Positions 56,809 through 64,000 of a DNA stretch of 64,000 bases are shown here, in pieces. Where the stretch lies: assembly GCA_944319885.1 (NCBI GenBank), contig CALUFC010000004.1, forward strand, positions 1-64,000. The letters run 5' to 3'. The translations under genes and the position numbers were made by a program. Source of the stretch: an uncultured Coriobacteriaceae bacterium. Lineage in GTDB: Bacteria > Actinomycetota > Coriobacteriia > Coriobacteriales > Coriobacteriaceae. Each line of letters starts with the position of its first letter. Position 1 is the stretch's first letter. The notes under the pieces are model-generated. The model was not told the origin of the DNA. It did not search any database and saw only the letters and a list, made by a program, of their open reading frames with translations.

Positions 56809-57288
56809 CTAGGACTTGGTCTCCATGCGGGCGTGGCACTTGGGGCAGGTGACGATGATCTTGCCCTTGCCGCGCGGCACGGAGAGCATGGTGCCGCATT
56901 GCGGGCACTTGAGGAACGCCTTGGTCTTGCGCTCTTTCCACATCTTCTTCGCGGTGCGCGCCTGACGCTTGAAGTCGTTGGTGGCTGCTTGGCGCGCGGC
57001 GCTGCGCGAGCCCGTGCCGGTCGCGCCGGCGCTCCCGCGTCCCGCGAGCTTGTCCCCGATAACGGGGATGCGCGCCACGAGCGCGCGATAGGCATCGTTT
57101 TCGCGCCTCCGCGCCTCGAAGTTCTTGGAGAAGCAGCGCAAAAGATCGATTACGAGCAGCGCGAGCGCGATGAGCGACACTATGCGCAGCGAGAAGATGC
57201 TGCCCACCAGGGCGAGTACCACACCGACGCTGCCCACGGCGAGCGAGAGCTCGTCGGCGCCGTAACGGTCTTTCATGAAATTGTTCAT
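56809..57288 (-). CDS. Small membrane protein with C-terminal zinc ribbon
   Basis: This 159-residue protein has two adjacent membrane segments (SVGVVLALVGSIF and IVSLIALALLVIDLL), a basic Ala/Arg-rich stretch, and a zinc ribbon (FLKCPQCGTMLSVPRGKGKI then VTCPKCHARM). GAGGAGA precedes ATG 57288. I do not recognise a named family. The ribbon probably faces the cytoplasm. Confidence 0.75.
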   Translation of the reverse strand: MNNFMKDRYGADELSLAVGSVGVVLALVGSIFSLRIVSLIALALLVIDLLRCFSKNFEARRRENDAYRALVARIPVIGDKLAGRGSAGATGTGSRSAARQAATNDFKRQARTAKKMWKERKTKAFLKCPQCGTMLSVPRGKGKIIVTCPKCHARMETKS

Positions 57289-57427
57289 AGAAGTCTCCTC
57301 AGGCGCGCGGTCAGGCGCCGTGCGCGGATACGTGGCGGTTTCACCTGATGGAGTGTACCCGAAACGGCGCCCTAGACGATGTGCGCTTGATGGAATCGCG
57401 CGTATCTTAACGAGCGCGAAGCTGTAG

Positions 57428-57646
57428 TTTGTAAGGAACTCGCGATTCCCCAGCTCTATCTTGTCCGTCGCGGTCCACGGCGGCGTGCTCTGGTTCACAC
57501 TGCTCGCGGCCGGCAGGGAGCACCTTGCGCGCCTTGATAACCCGCAGCCCATCCCCAACGCGGCGATTCTGGTGTGCGATTGGGACGGCGAGCGCCTCAC
57601 GCCCGTCGAGCTCATTGACCCGGCGGAAGGGCGAGGCGTCTGCTAG
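57428..57646 (+). pseudogene. C-terminal remnant of a histidine phosphatase
   Basis: The frame from 57428 to TAG 57644-57646 contains VAVHGGVLW and PIPNAAILVCDWDGERLTPV. These look like the last catalytic-histidine block and final strand of a phosphoglycerate-mutase-like phosphatase. The N-terminal RHG part is missing, and upstream sequence in this frame is not homologous. It lies alone in a 429-bp gap; I see nothing else in 57289-57427. Confidence 0.5.
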
Positions 57647-57717
57647 CCCTGTGCCCCCGTGTCCCTGCAGCCTCGCCCGTCTCTTGAGGGCGCATGTCTG
57701 CCGGGGTTGCTCGCTTG

Positions 57718-59631
57718 CTAGTTTTGCAGTTCTTCCCGCAGGATATCGTTCGGCGCCCAGCCGTTGTTTGCCCAGTTGGGCATCGCGTTCAGGAAGTCCA
57801 TGAGTATGTCGAGGAAGGGCTTCAGGCTCGCTTTGTCGGGAATGATCTCTTCGTCGCTCACGTACTCCAAAACGGCATTTGGCGGGTAGCCCCCGCGCGA
57901 CATCTCCTCCAGCGTCTCGTACACGTTGTCGGCATAGAAGTAGTCATCGGCATCGTCGGGCACGTTGGCGTCGAGAAAACCGATGAGTTTTTGCACCTCC
58001 GGCAACGTGAGTACCCAGTCGTAGAGCGTGTTGCACTCGGCCATCTCAGGCTGCAGATGGCGCACCGGCTTGCTCTGGCGGGCCTTGAGCAGATTTTGAA
58101 GCATGGGTGGGAGAGGCGCCTTTACGACCGCGGGAGCTGCCCAGGGGTCATCGGGCGCGGTGCCAGCGTCGTCGGAGAGGGTGTGGAAGATGTACCAGCG
58201 CGCCTTGCCGTCGTCCAGAATATCGGAATCGAGCAGGTCGCTTTCAAAGTTGACGCCAAGCAGCGCTTCCACGGCGCGCCGCTTGGCGTGTCGGGCGAAA
58301 AGCTCGGCATAGCCTGTTCCAAGGTCCTGCGCGGCGACCTCGTCAATAAGCTCGTCCTCAGAAACGATGCCGCGGAGCTCCGCGTACATGTTGGCGAGTC
58401 GGCAGATGCGCATCTCGGTCTCACCGTTGGCGATAATCTCGTCGAGGGGTGCAGATTCAAGCGCCGCGCGCAGCTCGACGGGCACGGTAAAGGTGTAGCT
58501 CGTGCCCGTTTTGAACGCAAAGGCCCACGGCGGACAGGGGAGAAGCCGCGTTGTGCGGTCGATGAGCTCGTCGACAGAAAGCGTGATCGAGAAACCGCTC
58601 TCCACAATGCGCTTGAGTTGCCGGGCCCGCATCTCGTTGAGGCCAAAGAGAGCCTCGCGGACGCGAGTGGAATCGGCGAGCGCCTCTACGATGGCTTCTA
58701 CCAGCTCTGCCTTTTTCAGGTCGCGTGCGTACGGGACCTGCAGTTGCAGCGCGATATGCCGCACTTGATCCACGCGCAGGCGGCTGAGCAGGCGATCGAG
58801 CGGCTGGTCGGGCTTGCCTGCAACGCGCTGCTCCTCCATAAGGGTGATGATATGGAGTTGTGGCTCGGCTCCCTCCTCGTCGAGTAGATCAAAGGGTTTC
58901 GTGTCGATATAGATGTCGATGGCTCGCTCGCGCTCTTTGATGTCGAGCCCCGCGAGGACGCCGCGGTGTGTGCCGACGGGCTGCTCGGGCGGGTTGAGCT
59001 CGTACTCGAGGTCCTCTAGCGCCTCGCGCGCGGCGTGCTCGGCCTCTTCGGCGAGCATGCGGGGCACCTCCTCCATAAAAGTGGCGGCGTCCGAGATAAC
59101 CGGTTGCGTCTCTACCAAGTGACGTAGCTCCTCGGCAAGCGCCTTGCGCATGCCGTCGCCCCAACCCAACGGTAGTTCCGAGAAGACGGCGGGGTAGGTT
59201 ATGCGACCCGCAAACGGAATGAGGGCGATGCTGAGCCCAAGGGGGTCCTCGTATGTGGGCCGGCGGGAGAGCATGTCGAGCATCTCGCGCGAGATGCCGC
59301 ACGGCTCCACCAAGCGGTCGCTGACGCTTAAGAGCAGCCGTCCGCCATCGTCGCAGAAGGCGAGAGCGTAGCCCACGTATGCCTTCTTCCACTGGCGTAC
59401 CTGGCGAAGCTCATAGGAGTTGAAGCCTATGGGATTATCTGCGACAAAGTCATCCACAAGGTCGAGGTTTCGCCAGAGCTCGTCGAGAACGTTCGCAAGC
59501 TCGTTGGGGTCGTAGGCGGGGTCCTGCAGGTTGAAGTGGCCTCGCCGCAAGTCGAGGACTGCATTGGTGTACGCGGCGAGCCCATCTACGGTGTCGAGCA
59601 GAAGAATCGCAGGCTGCTGGGCAAAGATCAT
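57718..59631 (-). CDS. Large protein of unknown function with SAP/Rho-N-like segment
   Basis: This 637-residue, acidic, soluble-looking protein has no signal peptide. A central stretch (RVDQVRHIALQLQVPYARDL then KKAELVEAIVEALAD) resembles the Rho N-terminal or SAP helix-extended-loop-helix fold that binds nucleic acid. The remainder is mostly helical and rich in Leu, Glu and Asp. I know no function. ATG 59631 follows GGGAG; ATG 59643 and TTG 59649 are also in frame. Codon use matches the core genes around it, so recent transfer is not indicated. Confidence 0.7.
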   Translation of the reverse strand: MIFAQQPAILLLDTVDGLAAYTNAVLDLRRGHFNLQDPAYDPNELANVLDELWRNLDLVDDFVADNPIGFNSYELRQVRQWKKAYVGYALAFCDDGGRLLLSVSDRLVEPCGISREMLDMLSRRPTYEDPLGLSIALIPFAGRITYPAVFSELPLGWGDGMRKALAEELRHLVETQPVISDAATFMEEVPRMLAEEAEHAAREALEDLEYELNPPEQPVGTHRGVLAGLDIKERERAIDIYIDTKPFDLLDEEGAEPQLHIITLMEEQRVAGKPDQPLDRLLSRLRVDQVRHIALQLQVPYARDLKKAELVEAIVEALADSTRVREALFGLNEMRARQLKRIVESGFSITLSVDELIDRTTRLLPCPPWAFAFKTGTSYTFTVPVELRAALESAPLDEIIANGETEMRICRLANMYAELRGIVSEDELIDEVAAQDLGTGYAELFARHAKRRAVEALLGVNFESDLLDSDILDDGKARWYIFHTLSDDAGTAPDDPWAAPAVVKAPLPPMLQNLLKARQSKPVRHLQPEMAECNTLYDWVLTLPEVQKLIGFLDANVPDDADDYFYADNVYETLEEMSRGGYPPNAVLEYVSDEEIIPDKASLKPFLDILMDFLNAMPNWANNGWAPNDILREELQN

Positions 59632-59727
59632 CTCGACTCCCATCCCCAAGACGCGTCACTGTCGTCATTGTACGTGACGCCCGCCGGGCGCGGGGTGAGC
59701 ACCGCTGTCGAAATCAATATGCAGCGG

Positions 59728-59758
59728 TTGACTAGCGATGCGGACTACGAGGTATACT
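59728..59758 (+). promoter_or_regulatory. Strong-looking promoter with no gene after it
   Basis: TTGACT (59728-59733) and TATACT (59753-59758) each match consensus at five of six positions, with a 19-bp spacer. No protein gene follows on this strand; a hairpin terminator lies about 55 bp downstream. Confidence 0.5.
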
Positions 59759-59764
59759 GAGGAT

Positions 59765-59843
59765 GCCAGCGGGCCCGTGATCTAAAGGTAGCTACGGGCG
59801 GCGCGGTGTGGTTAAGGCGCCTGTTCCAGCAGGCGCCTTCTTG
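59765..59843 (+). ncRNA. Candidate small RNA
   Basis: A short transcript from the promoter at 59728-59758 would contain a first hairpin (GCCCGT 59773-59778 with ACGGGC 59794-59799). It would end in a perfect 10-bp terminator-like hairpin (AAGGCGCCTG 59814-59823 with CAGGCGCCTT 59830-59839) followed by CTTG. Length would be about 79 bases and no ORF fits. The weak T-run and long promoter spacer keep this tentative; the hairpin could instead serve the minus-strand lipoprotein gene. Confidence 0.35.
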
Positions 59844-59862
59844 CTACTCAGGTGATATTGGG

Positions 59863-60558
59863 CTAACTGACGTTTGTCCACCAAGTGAACTCGCATCCAT
59901 CTGCGGAGTTGAATTGCAGATAACCGTTGTATACCTGCAAATACCCTGTCACCGAGAGCCAGCAGTTAGGAATTTGATCAACGTCGGTAAGCATGGGCGA
60001 GAATGCGCTCCAGTCCCCCTCGGTCCAGATGACGAGCTGGACGCTGTCTGTTGCGGGGTATGCGCTTCCGATATTAACGAAGACGGGCTTGCCAGCGGAA
60101 TCGCTTGAGTGGGTTACACCTACGACGGGGCCGGCGACTGTGCACCAGGTACCGGCTTTTGCCCACGCGTTGTACCACCGATCACTTTCGGGAATGGAGA
60201 TAAGGTCCGGGGATGTGGTCGGCCAGCGCGGGTCGTCATACGTCGGTAAAACGCGGTGCGCCCCGCCCCCTGATTGAGGGGCGGAATTGCTCTCAAGCCT
60301 ATCCGGTTCGATGCTCAGCGAATTAGTGCCAGCCTCGTCGCTTTCCACCAGGTCGTCGGGGTCACCATCGTATTCTTTTCCGCATTTCTCGCAGATGTAG
60401 GCGTCATCGCGAAGATCATGAAGGTAGACGTGAAGATGCCCATCGTTCTCTTCATAGTCATAGGAGACGGGCTCACTGTTATGGATAAACGAGCATCCGC
60501 AAAGCAGTAACGGATTGAGTGCGAGGAGGATGAAGGCGATGCAGGCAAAGCGTCTCAT
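59863..60558 (-). CDS. Predicted lipoprotein with a CxxC motif
   Basis: This 231-residue protein has a signal peptide ending in the lipobox LLCGC, then YICEKCGKEYDG, a Ser/Pro linker, and a C-terminal beta-rich domain (TWCTVAGPVVGVTHSSDSAG then VQLVIWTEG). The last domain may be an OB-like fold but I cannot name a family. AAAGGGGC precedes ATG 60558. CAGTATAC occurs twice upstream (around 60580 and 60600) and may mark the promoter or an operator. Confidence 0.68.
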   Translation of the reverse strand: MRRFACIAFILLALNPLLLCGCSFIHNSEPVSYDYEENDGHLHVYLHDLRDDAYICEKCGKEYDGDPDDLVESDEAGTNSLSIEPDRLESNSAPQSGGGAHRVLPTYDDPRWPTTSPDLISIPESDRWYNAWAKAGTWCTVAGPVVGVTHSSDSAGKPVFVNIGSAYPATDSVQLVIWTEGDWSAFSPMLTDVDQIPNCWLSVTGYLQVYNGYLQFNSADGCEFTWWTNVS

Positions 60559-60622
60559 GGCAGCCCCTTTGCTCGGTATACTGCTGTAGCTTGAGTATAC
60601 TGCCACCTCGCTTTGGCACGGG

Positions 60623-61100
60623 CTATGCGTTTGAGGAATCGGCTTCGATTTTTGGCTCGTCCTCTTCCGGATACATCTTCTTCCGACTGATGAAGTAGGC
60701 GCCACCCAGATAGGCCGTCATGAGGACCCAGGTCACCGGCTCGGTGGCGCAGGTACCAATGTAGCCCCAGACGGGGATGAGGAAGCTTGCGGCGAGGAAC
60801 TTCATGGCGAGCTCCACGCAGCTGGATATCACGGGCGCCGCCTTGTAACCCATGGACTGCATGGCGGTGCGCAGGCACAAAAGAACGCCCAGCACGGCAA
60901 AGAACGGCAGGCTAAAGTGGATGGCGAGCGTGCCGCCCTCGATGATGCCCGCGCTTTGCGTGCCGGTGATGAGGCGGACCATGAACTCGCCCACGGCAAA
61001 GCCGAGCGCGCATGCTATGAGACCCCAGATGACCTCGAGTACCAAGGCGATGCGCAGTCCCTGGCGGATGCGGTCGTAGCGCCGCGCGCCCCAGTTCAGA
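60623..61100 (-). pseudogene. C-terminal fragment of a MATE efflux protein
   Basis: About 158 residues remain, from NWGARRYDRIRQGLRIALVL through GFAVGEFMVRLITG and FSLPFFAVLGVLLCLRTAMQ to WGYIGTCATEPVTWVLMTAY. These are the last membrane segments of a MATE family exporter. The gene is cut near 61100, where the sequence changes to an istB fragment on the opposite strand. The N-terminal two thirds are not in the window. Confidence 0.75.
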
Positions 61101-61105
61101 TTCAC

Positions 61106-61498
61106 ATCGAGGCGGTGCGCGCCGGCCGGGAGGTCAGGTTCATGGACTGCGCCAGGCTCGTCGAGGACCTGGCCGACGCGCAGGCCAGGGGGATCCTGAA
61201 GAAGCGGCTCAAGTACTACGTGCACTCGAAGCTCCTCGTCATCGACGAGCTCGGGTACCTCGACATCGGCGAGGGCGGCGCCGACCTGCTCTTCCAGCTG
61301 ATATCGACGCGCTACGAGCAGCGCTCGACCATCATCGCCACCAACGTCGGCATCGGCGGCTGGGGGAAGGTGTTCGGGGACGACGTGGCGGCGAGCGCGA
61401 TCGCGGACCGCGTGTGCCACCACTGCCACGTCATCAAGATCACCGGCAGGTCCTACCGGCTGAAGGACCTGCCGCGCGAGAGGAGGGAAGCGGGGTAG
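61106..61498 (+). pseudogene. 3-prime fragment of an IS21-type istB
   Basis: The frame reads AVRAGREVRFMDCARLVEDL, then KLLVIDELGYLDIGEGGADL (Walker B), STIIATNVGIGGWGKVFGDD and ADRVCHHCHVIKITGRSYR, ending at TAG 61496-61498. This is the C-terminal half of the IstB ATPase helper. The Walker A half is gone: the fragment begins exactly where the MATE gene is broken. It faces the istA fragment tail-to-tail, which is not the normal IS21 order. Confidence 0.85.
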
Positions 61499-61514
61499 CC
61501 GGAAGCGGCGGGAG

Positions 61515-61600
61515 CCCGTTGGCGAAACTGGCGAAAGTCCGTTTGCACGAGCGGTGCCGATTCTTTTGCGCGATTGGCGAAAAGTACGTTGACGGTATCA
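61515..61600. repeat. IS21-type end with repeated TGGCGAAA motifs
   Basis: TGGCGAAA occurs three times (about 61521, 61530 and 61574), and AGTCCGTT and AGTACGTT follow the second and third. Short repeated motifs like these form the transposase-binding ends of IS21-type elements. CGGTATCA at 61593-61600 recurs at 62716-62723. Confidence 0.45.
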
Positions 61601-62576
61601 GGGGACCGCCGGGAGGGGCCTCGGCAGGGGCCTCTCCTGCTCCCCGGAGACCTGCCGCCGCGTCCCCCTCGCGCTTGGAGAACGGGCGGGAGTTATGCTC
61701 CCCCGGCTTCTCCGCCACGGCCCTCTTGAGCTCGTTGAAGTCGGTGAACACGGTGTCGCGCAGGGCCGCGACGATCTCGGTCGCGGCCTGCCAGACCTCG
61801 TTCCCCGCGCTCGGCTTGTCGCGCGGCGTCTTCACCCGGGCGGGCATCACCGCCGCGCCGTAGCGGGCGGTCGTCTCGCGGTAGGCGTCGTCGAGCTCGA
61901 CCTCGCCCTCGCGCGGGTGCCGCCCCACCCCCGTTTTCAGGTTGTCGGGCACTATGCAGGGGACGGACCCGCCGAAATAGGCGAAGGCGCGCACGTGGCA
62001 TCGCAGCCATGTATCCTGCTCCATGCCCGGCGCCGGCCCGGCGTGGGACATCCGGCTGAAGGGCAGGCGGGCCACGAACAGGCAGGCCTTCGACACCTCG
62101 CCCGTGGCGGGGTCGACGAGCCGCATCGTCGGTCCCGCCCAGCCGGCCTCCATGGTGCGGCCCGCCTTGCGCCCGACGCGGCCCACCACCTGGGTCCGCG
62201 CCGCGAACTCCCGGTAGCGCTTGCAGAATCGGTCGTAGGACATCGCCGGCTCGCCCTTGGCGGCCGCCTCGTCGCGGTACCCGGCATGGAGCCTCTTGAG
62301 CGTGACGCCGACGCGGGCGAGCTCGCGGTGCACGCGATCCCAGTCGGGGTCGGGATAGACGGGGCCGTCGTGCACGCGCCCGGGGAAGAGCAGTGCGTAG
62401 GCCTCGCGGCCGGACATCCCCTCGACGTCCTCCCGGGAGACCCCTTTCTCGTCGGCGGCATGGAACGTGTCCATCACGCTGGTCTTCGAGACCCTCTGCG
62501 ACCGGGTTATCGCGTTTCCCGACAGCCCCGACGCCCTCAGCCTCAGGATCGTCCCCACCGGTATGGTCCTTGCCAT
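61598..62576 (-). pseudogene. Decayed IS21-type transposase istA
   Basis: Starting at ATG 62576 behind GGAGGT, the product shows an N-terminal helix-turn-helix and an integrase core (PTMRLVDPATGEVSKACLFV, FAYFGGSVPCIVPDNLKTGV). The usual first catalytic Asp (DWAG) reads GWAG, and the usual Glu in DKPS-E reads DKPSAGNEV, so the DDE triad seems lost. After SRPFSKREG the frame slips at a G-run; the other frame reads TRRQVSGEQERPLPRPLPAV and stops at TGA (plus 61598-61600). The C-terminal part of a normal IstA is absent. Confidence 0.8.
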
Positions 62577-62635
62577 GGTGCACCTCCGTTCCTCGAATTG
62601 ACATGGCAGGCCAAGCGTAACGGGAGGCGGGGCGA

Positions 62636-62723
62636 GCGGTATCGAGCGGTGCCGCAGCCGGTATCGAATGGGGATATTCGGTTTCTTGTCGGGCGGTACC
62701 GAGCGGCAATAACATCGGTATCA
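62636..62723. repeat. Repeated CGGTATCG motifs upstream of istA
   Basis: Related motifs CGGTATCGA, CGGTATCGA, CGGTACCGA and CGGTATCAA recur between about 62637 and 62724, together with two GAGCGGT and a GAGCGGC. They probably form the left-end transposase sites of the IS21-type element. No gene lies in 62577-62758. Confidence 0.45.
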
Positions 62724-62758
62724 AGAATGGAGATTACTCACAGAGGATCGAACTCGTG

Positions 62759-62905
62759 ATGAAGTTCTTCCTGGCGCTCGGCGAGGGGGTTGAGGCACCA
62801 GTGACGGAAGCGCCACCGCAAACCTCGCCTTTGGAAGAGCCGACAACATCCGTCATGAATGCGGGCTCCGACACCGCAAGCATCTTCGAGATGGGACGCA
62901 GGTAG
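62759..62905 (+). pseudogene. Short 3-prime gene remnant beside the IS end
   Basis: A 48-codon frame starts MKFFLALGEGVEAPVTEAPP and ends at TAG 62903-62905; it is open upstream through NGDYSQRIELV into the IS end. It looks like the C-terminal end of a larger soluble protein cut by the insertion, but I cannot name it. Confidence 0.35.
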
Positions 62906-62908
62906 GGC

Positions 62909-64000
62909 CTAGCGCCAGACCTCCAACGCCTTGTCCGCAAGCCATTCGGCGCGATCGGCGATATCGCCCTCGTTCCAAGACTCCTTCTCTAGGGCGCCGG
63001 CCATGGTCGCAAGGCCGGCGGCGCAGAGGGCAAGGCCGTCCTTGTATCCCTTTCCCTGCTTCTTGGTGGGCCAATCGGCATCGCGGATGGAGGCGTTGAG
63101 CGAATGCGTGATGATGGCGAGGTTGCCGAGCGTGAGGAGCTTCCGGTCCCTTCGCGTGGCAGCCTCATCGTCGAGGGCTCCCCATTTGTTGCGCCACTTC
63201 TTGGGCATCATGTGCTCGAGGGTGTACTGGTTGAACCCGAGCAGGGCCGTGCTGCTCATGCCTGGGCGAATGGCGCTTTCCAGCAGATAGAGGACGCCCT
63301 TGGACTGGAGGTTGTACAGACGCGATTCCTCGAATGCCGCTCGAACCTCGGCGTCGCCGGGCATGTACGTCGTCGCCTCTTCGTTGGCTTCGAGAGCCTT
63401 CCTCAGCGCCTCCGCGTCCTTCACCTCGTTCAGAATCAGCGAGGTGAACAGCCTGTTGTAGTTCTTCGTGGTCGCCTGAACCAGCATTCGGCGGACGATG
63501 TAGCTCTCAAGCAGGGCGTAGACCCCGGATATCTCGCCTGCAGGCTCCGCGTTCTTGCGAACGTAGAGCATATACGGGATGAGCGTCGAGTTCTTGAGGC
63601 CGAATATCAGCACGTTCAGACGCTCGACGCCGGGAGTGGAGGGGATGTCCGCGTCGCAGCAGCCTGGGTCGAACGTGGACTCGAACACCTCGGCATAGGC
63701 CTTCATGCTGTTGAGGATCTCGTCCTTGTCTCCGTTGCAGTACCTGCTGATGAAGTCCTTGTAGGACTGGAAGAGGTTGGACGTGCGCGAATAGAAGAGC
63801 TTGTCCTCGGTCGTGACGCCACGCCTCTTGTCCTGGACCAGAATCTGGAGGAATGCGTCGAAGAAGAGGTCGACGAGCGTGCGCTTGATGCGCCCGGTAA
63901 CGACCTCCTGCTCCCAATACTCCCTCTTCTCAGCCGTGGGCTCGAAAACGTCTTCTCAGCACTCCTTGAACGCCTGCTCATTCTCGCGGTTGAAGAAGTA
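62909..64000 (-). pseudogene. GmrSD-like DUF262/DUF1524 protein, interrupted and partial
   Basis: Reading leftward from the window edge, YFFNRENEQAFKEC is followed by TGA at 63956-63958. The frame then continues open as EDVFEPTAEKREYWEQEV down to the stop at 62909. The C-terminal part has FNQYTLEHMMPKKWRNKWG and LTLGNLAIITHSLNASIRD, the DUF1524 HNH-type nuclease region. The upstream part matches the end of DUF262. Such proteins are modification-dependent restriction enzymes. There is no plausible start just after the TGA, so the gene is probably inactive unless the stop is a sequence error. Confidence 0.75.

Noticed and set aside
59761..59860. tRNA-like sequence (GGTGTGGTTAAGGCGCCTGTTCCAG)
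   Set aside because: It recalls a D-arm, but no anticodon arm, T-arm or acceptor stem can be drawn; the GC palindrome is a terminator-like hairpin.
61601..62715. 1115-bp segment with an 8-bp target duplication CGGTATCA
   Set aside because: Closely similar motifs are repeated within the upstream end itself, so the match may be part of the terminal repeats rather than a duplication.
63956..63958. Selenocysteine at the in-frame TGA
   Set aside because: GmrSD-like enzymes have no redox site there, no selenocysteine insertion hairpin is apparent, and the surroundings are decayed.

Overview
The window is about 64 kb of GC-rich bacterial chromosome. Its GC-rich codon use, zinc-binding forms of S14, L31 and L36, split class A penicillin-binding protein architecture, fused ECF transporter and FtsE/FtsX-RNase R-SmpB order all suit a high-GC Gram-positive. 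My best guess is a member of the Coriobacteriia (Collinsella/Olsenella-like); that placement is inference, because no rRNA gene is present.

Layout. 0-3.1 kb: the end of a ygeW-arcC-hyuA cluster (YgeW-type carbamoyltransferase, carbamate kinase, hydantoinase), a set known from purine/ureide breakdown. 3.4-13.4 kb: the second half of the ribosomal protein super-operon, rplE to rplQ, with secY, adk, map, infA and rpoA. The usual rplN-rplX upstream part is absent. 13.4-18.8 kb: one polypeptide carrying both ATPases and the membrane subunit of an ECF transporter, then truA, a glycosyltransferase, argR and a 32-residue membrane peptide. 18.9-24.7 kb: a class A penicillin-binding protein diverging from a U32 peptidase family gene, then tyrS. 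24.8-25.2 kb: a non-coding array of six 26-bp repeats at an exact 52-bp period, three in each orientation around a central hairpin. 25.4-29.5 kb: a nuclease-fold protein, a CmpB-type membrane protein, a LysR regulator and a small membrane protein. 29.7-38 kb: adenine deaminase, two HAD phosphatases, an ABC importer with fused permease and ATPase, citrate synthase and an ACT protein. 38-39 kb: rpmE with a leader-like region, followed by two AT-richer 137/138-bp elements with inverted ends. 39-53.5 kb: a housekeeping run with secA, prfB, a YitT protein, an amidase, a VWA protein, ftsE, ftsX, rnr, a TPR protein and smpB. 53.6-55.7 kb: an ene-reductase, a flavin reductase and a rubredoxin. 55.8-60.6 kb: a PHP phosphatase, a zinc-ribbon membrane protein, a large unrecognised protein, a possible small RNA and a lipoprotein. 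60.6-64 kb: a decayed accessory zone with a cut MATE gene, IS21-type istB and istA fragments facing each other, and a GmrSD-like DUF262/DUF1524 gene with an in-frame stop.

How it works together. Most of the window is core translation, protein export, cell division and wall growth. Ribosomal genes and secY are co-transcribed, secA lies apart with prfB, and FtsEX sits near a cell-wall amidase. Accessory metabolism centres on purine nitrogen (ygeW-arcC-hyuA, adenine deaminase) and on flavin/rubredoxin electron transfer suited to an anaerobe. The most unusual non-coding items are the 52-bp-phased array (24826-25199), the twin ATCATATG-bounded elements (38627-38972) and two distant long-stem palindromes that share a core sequence (9667-9743 and 49937-50016).
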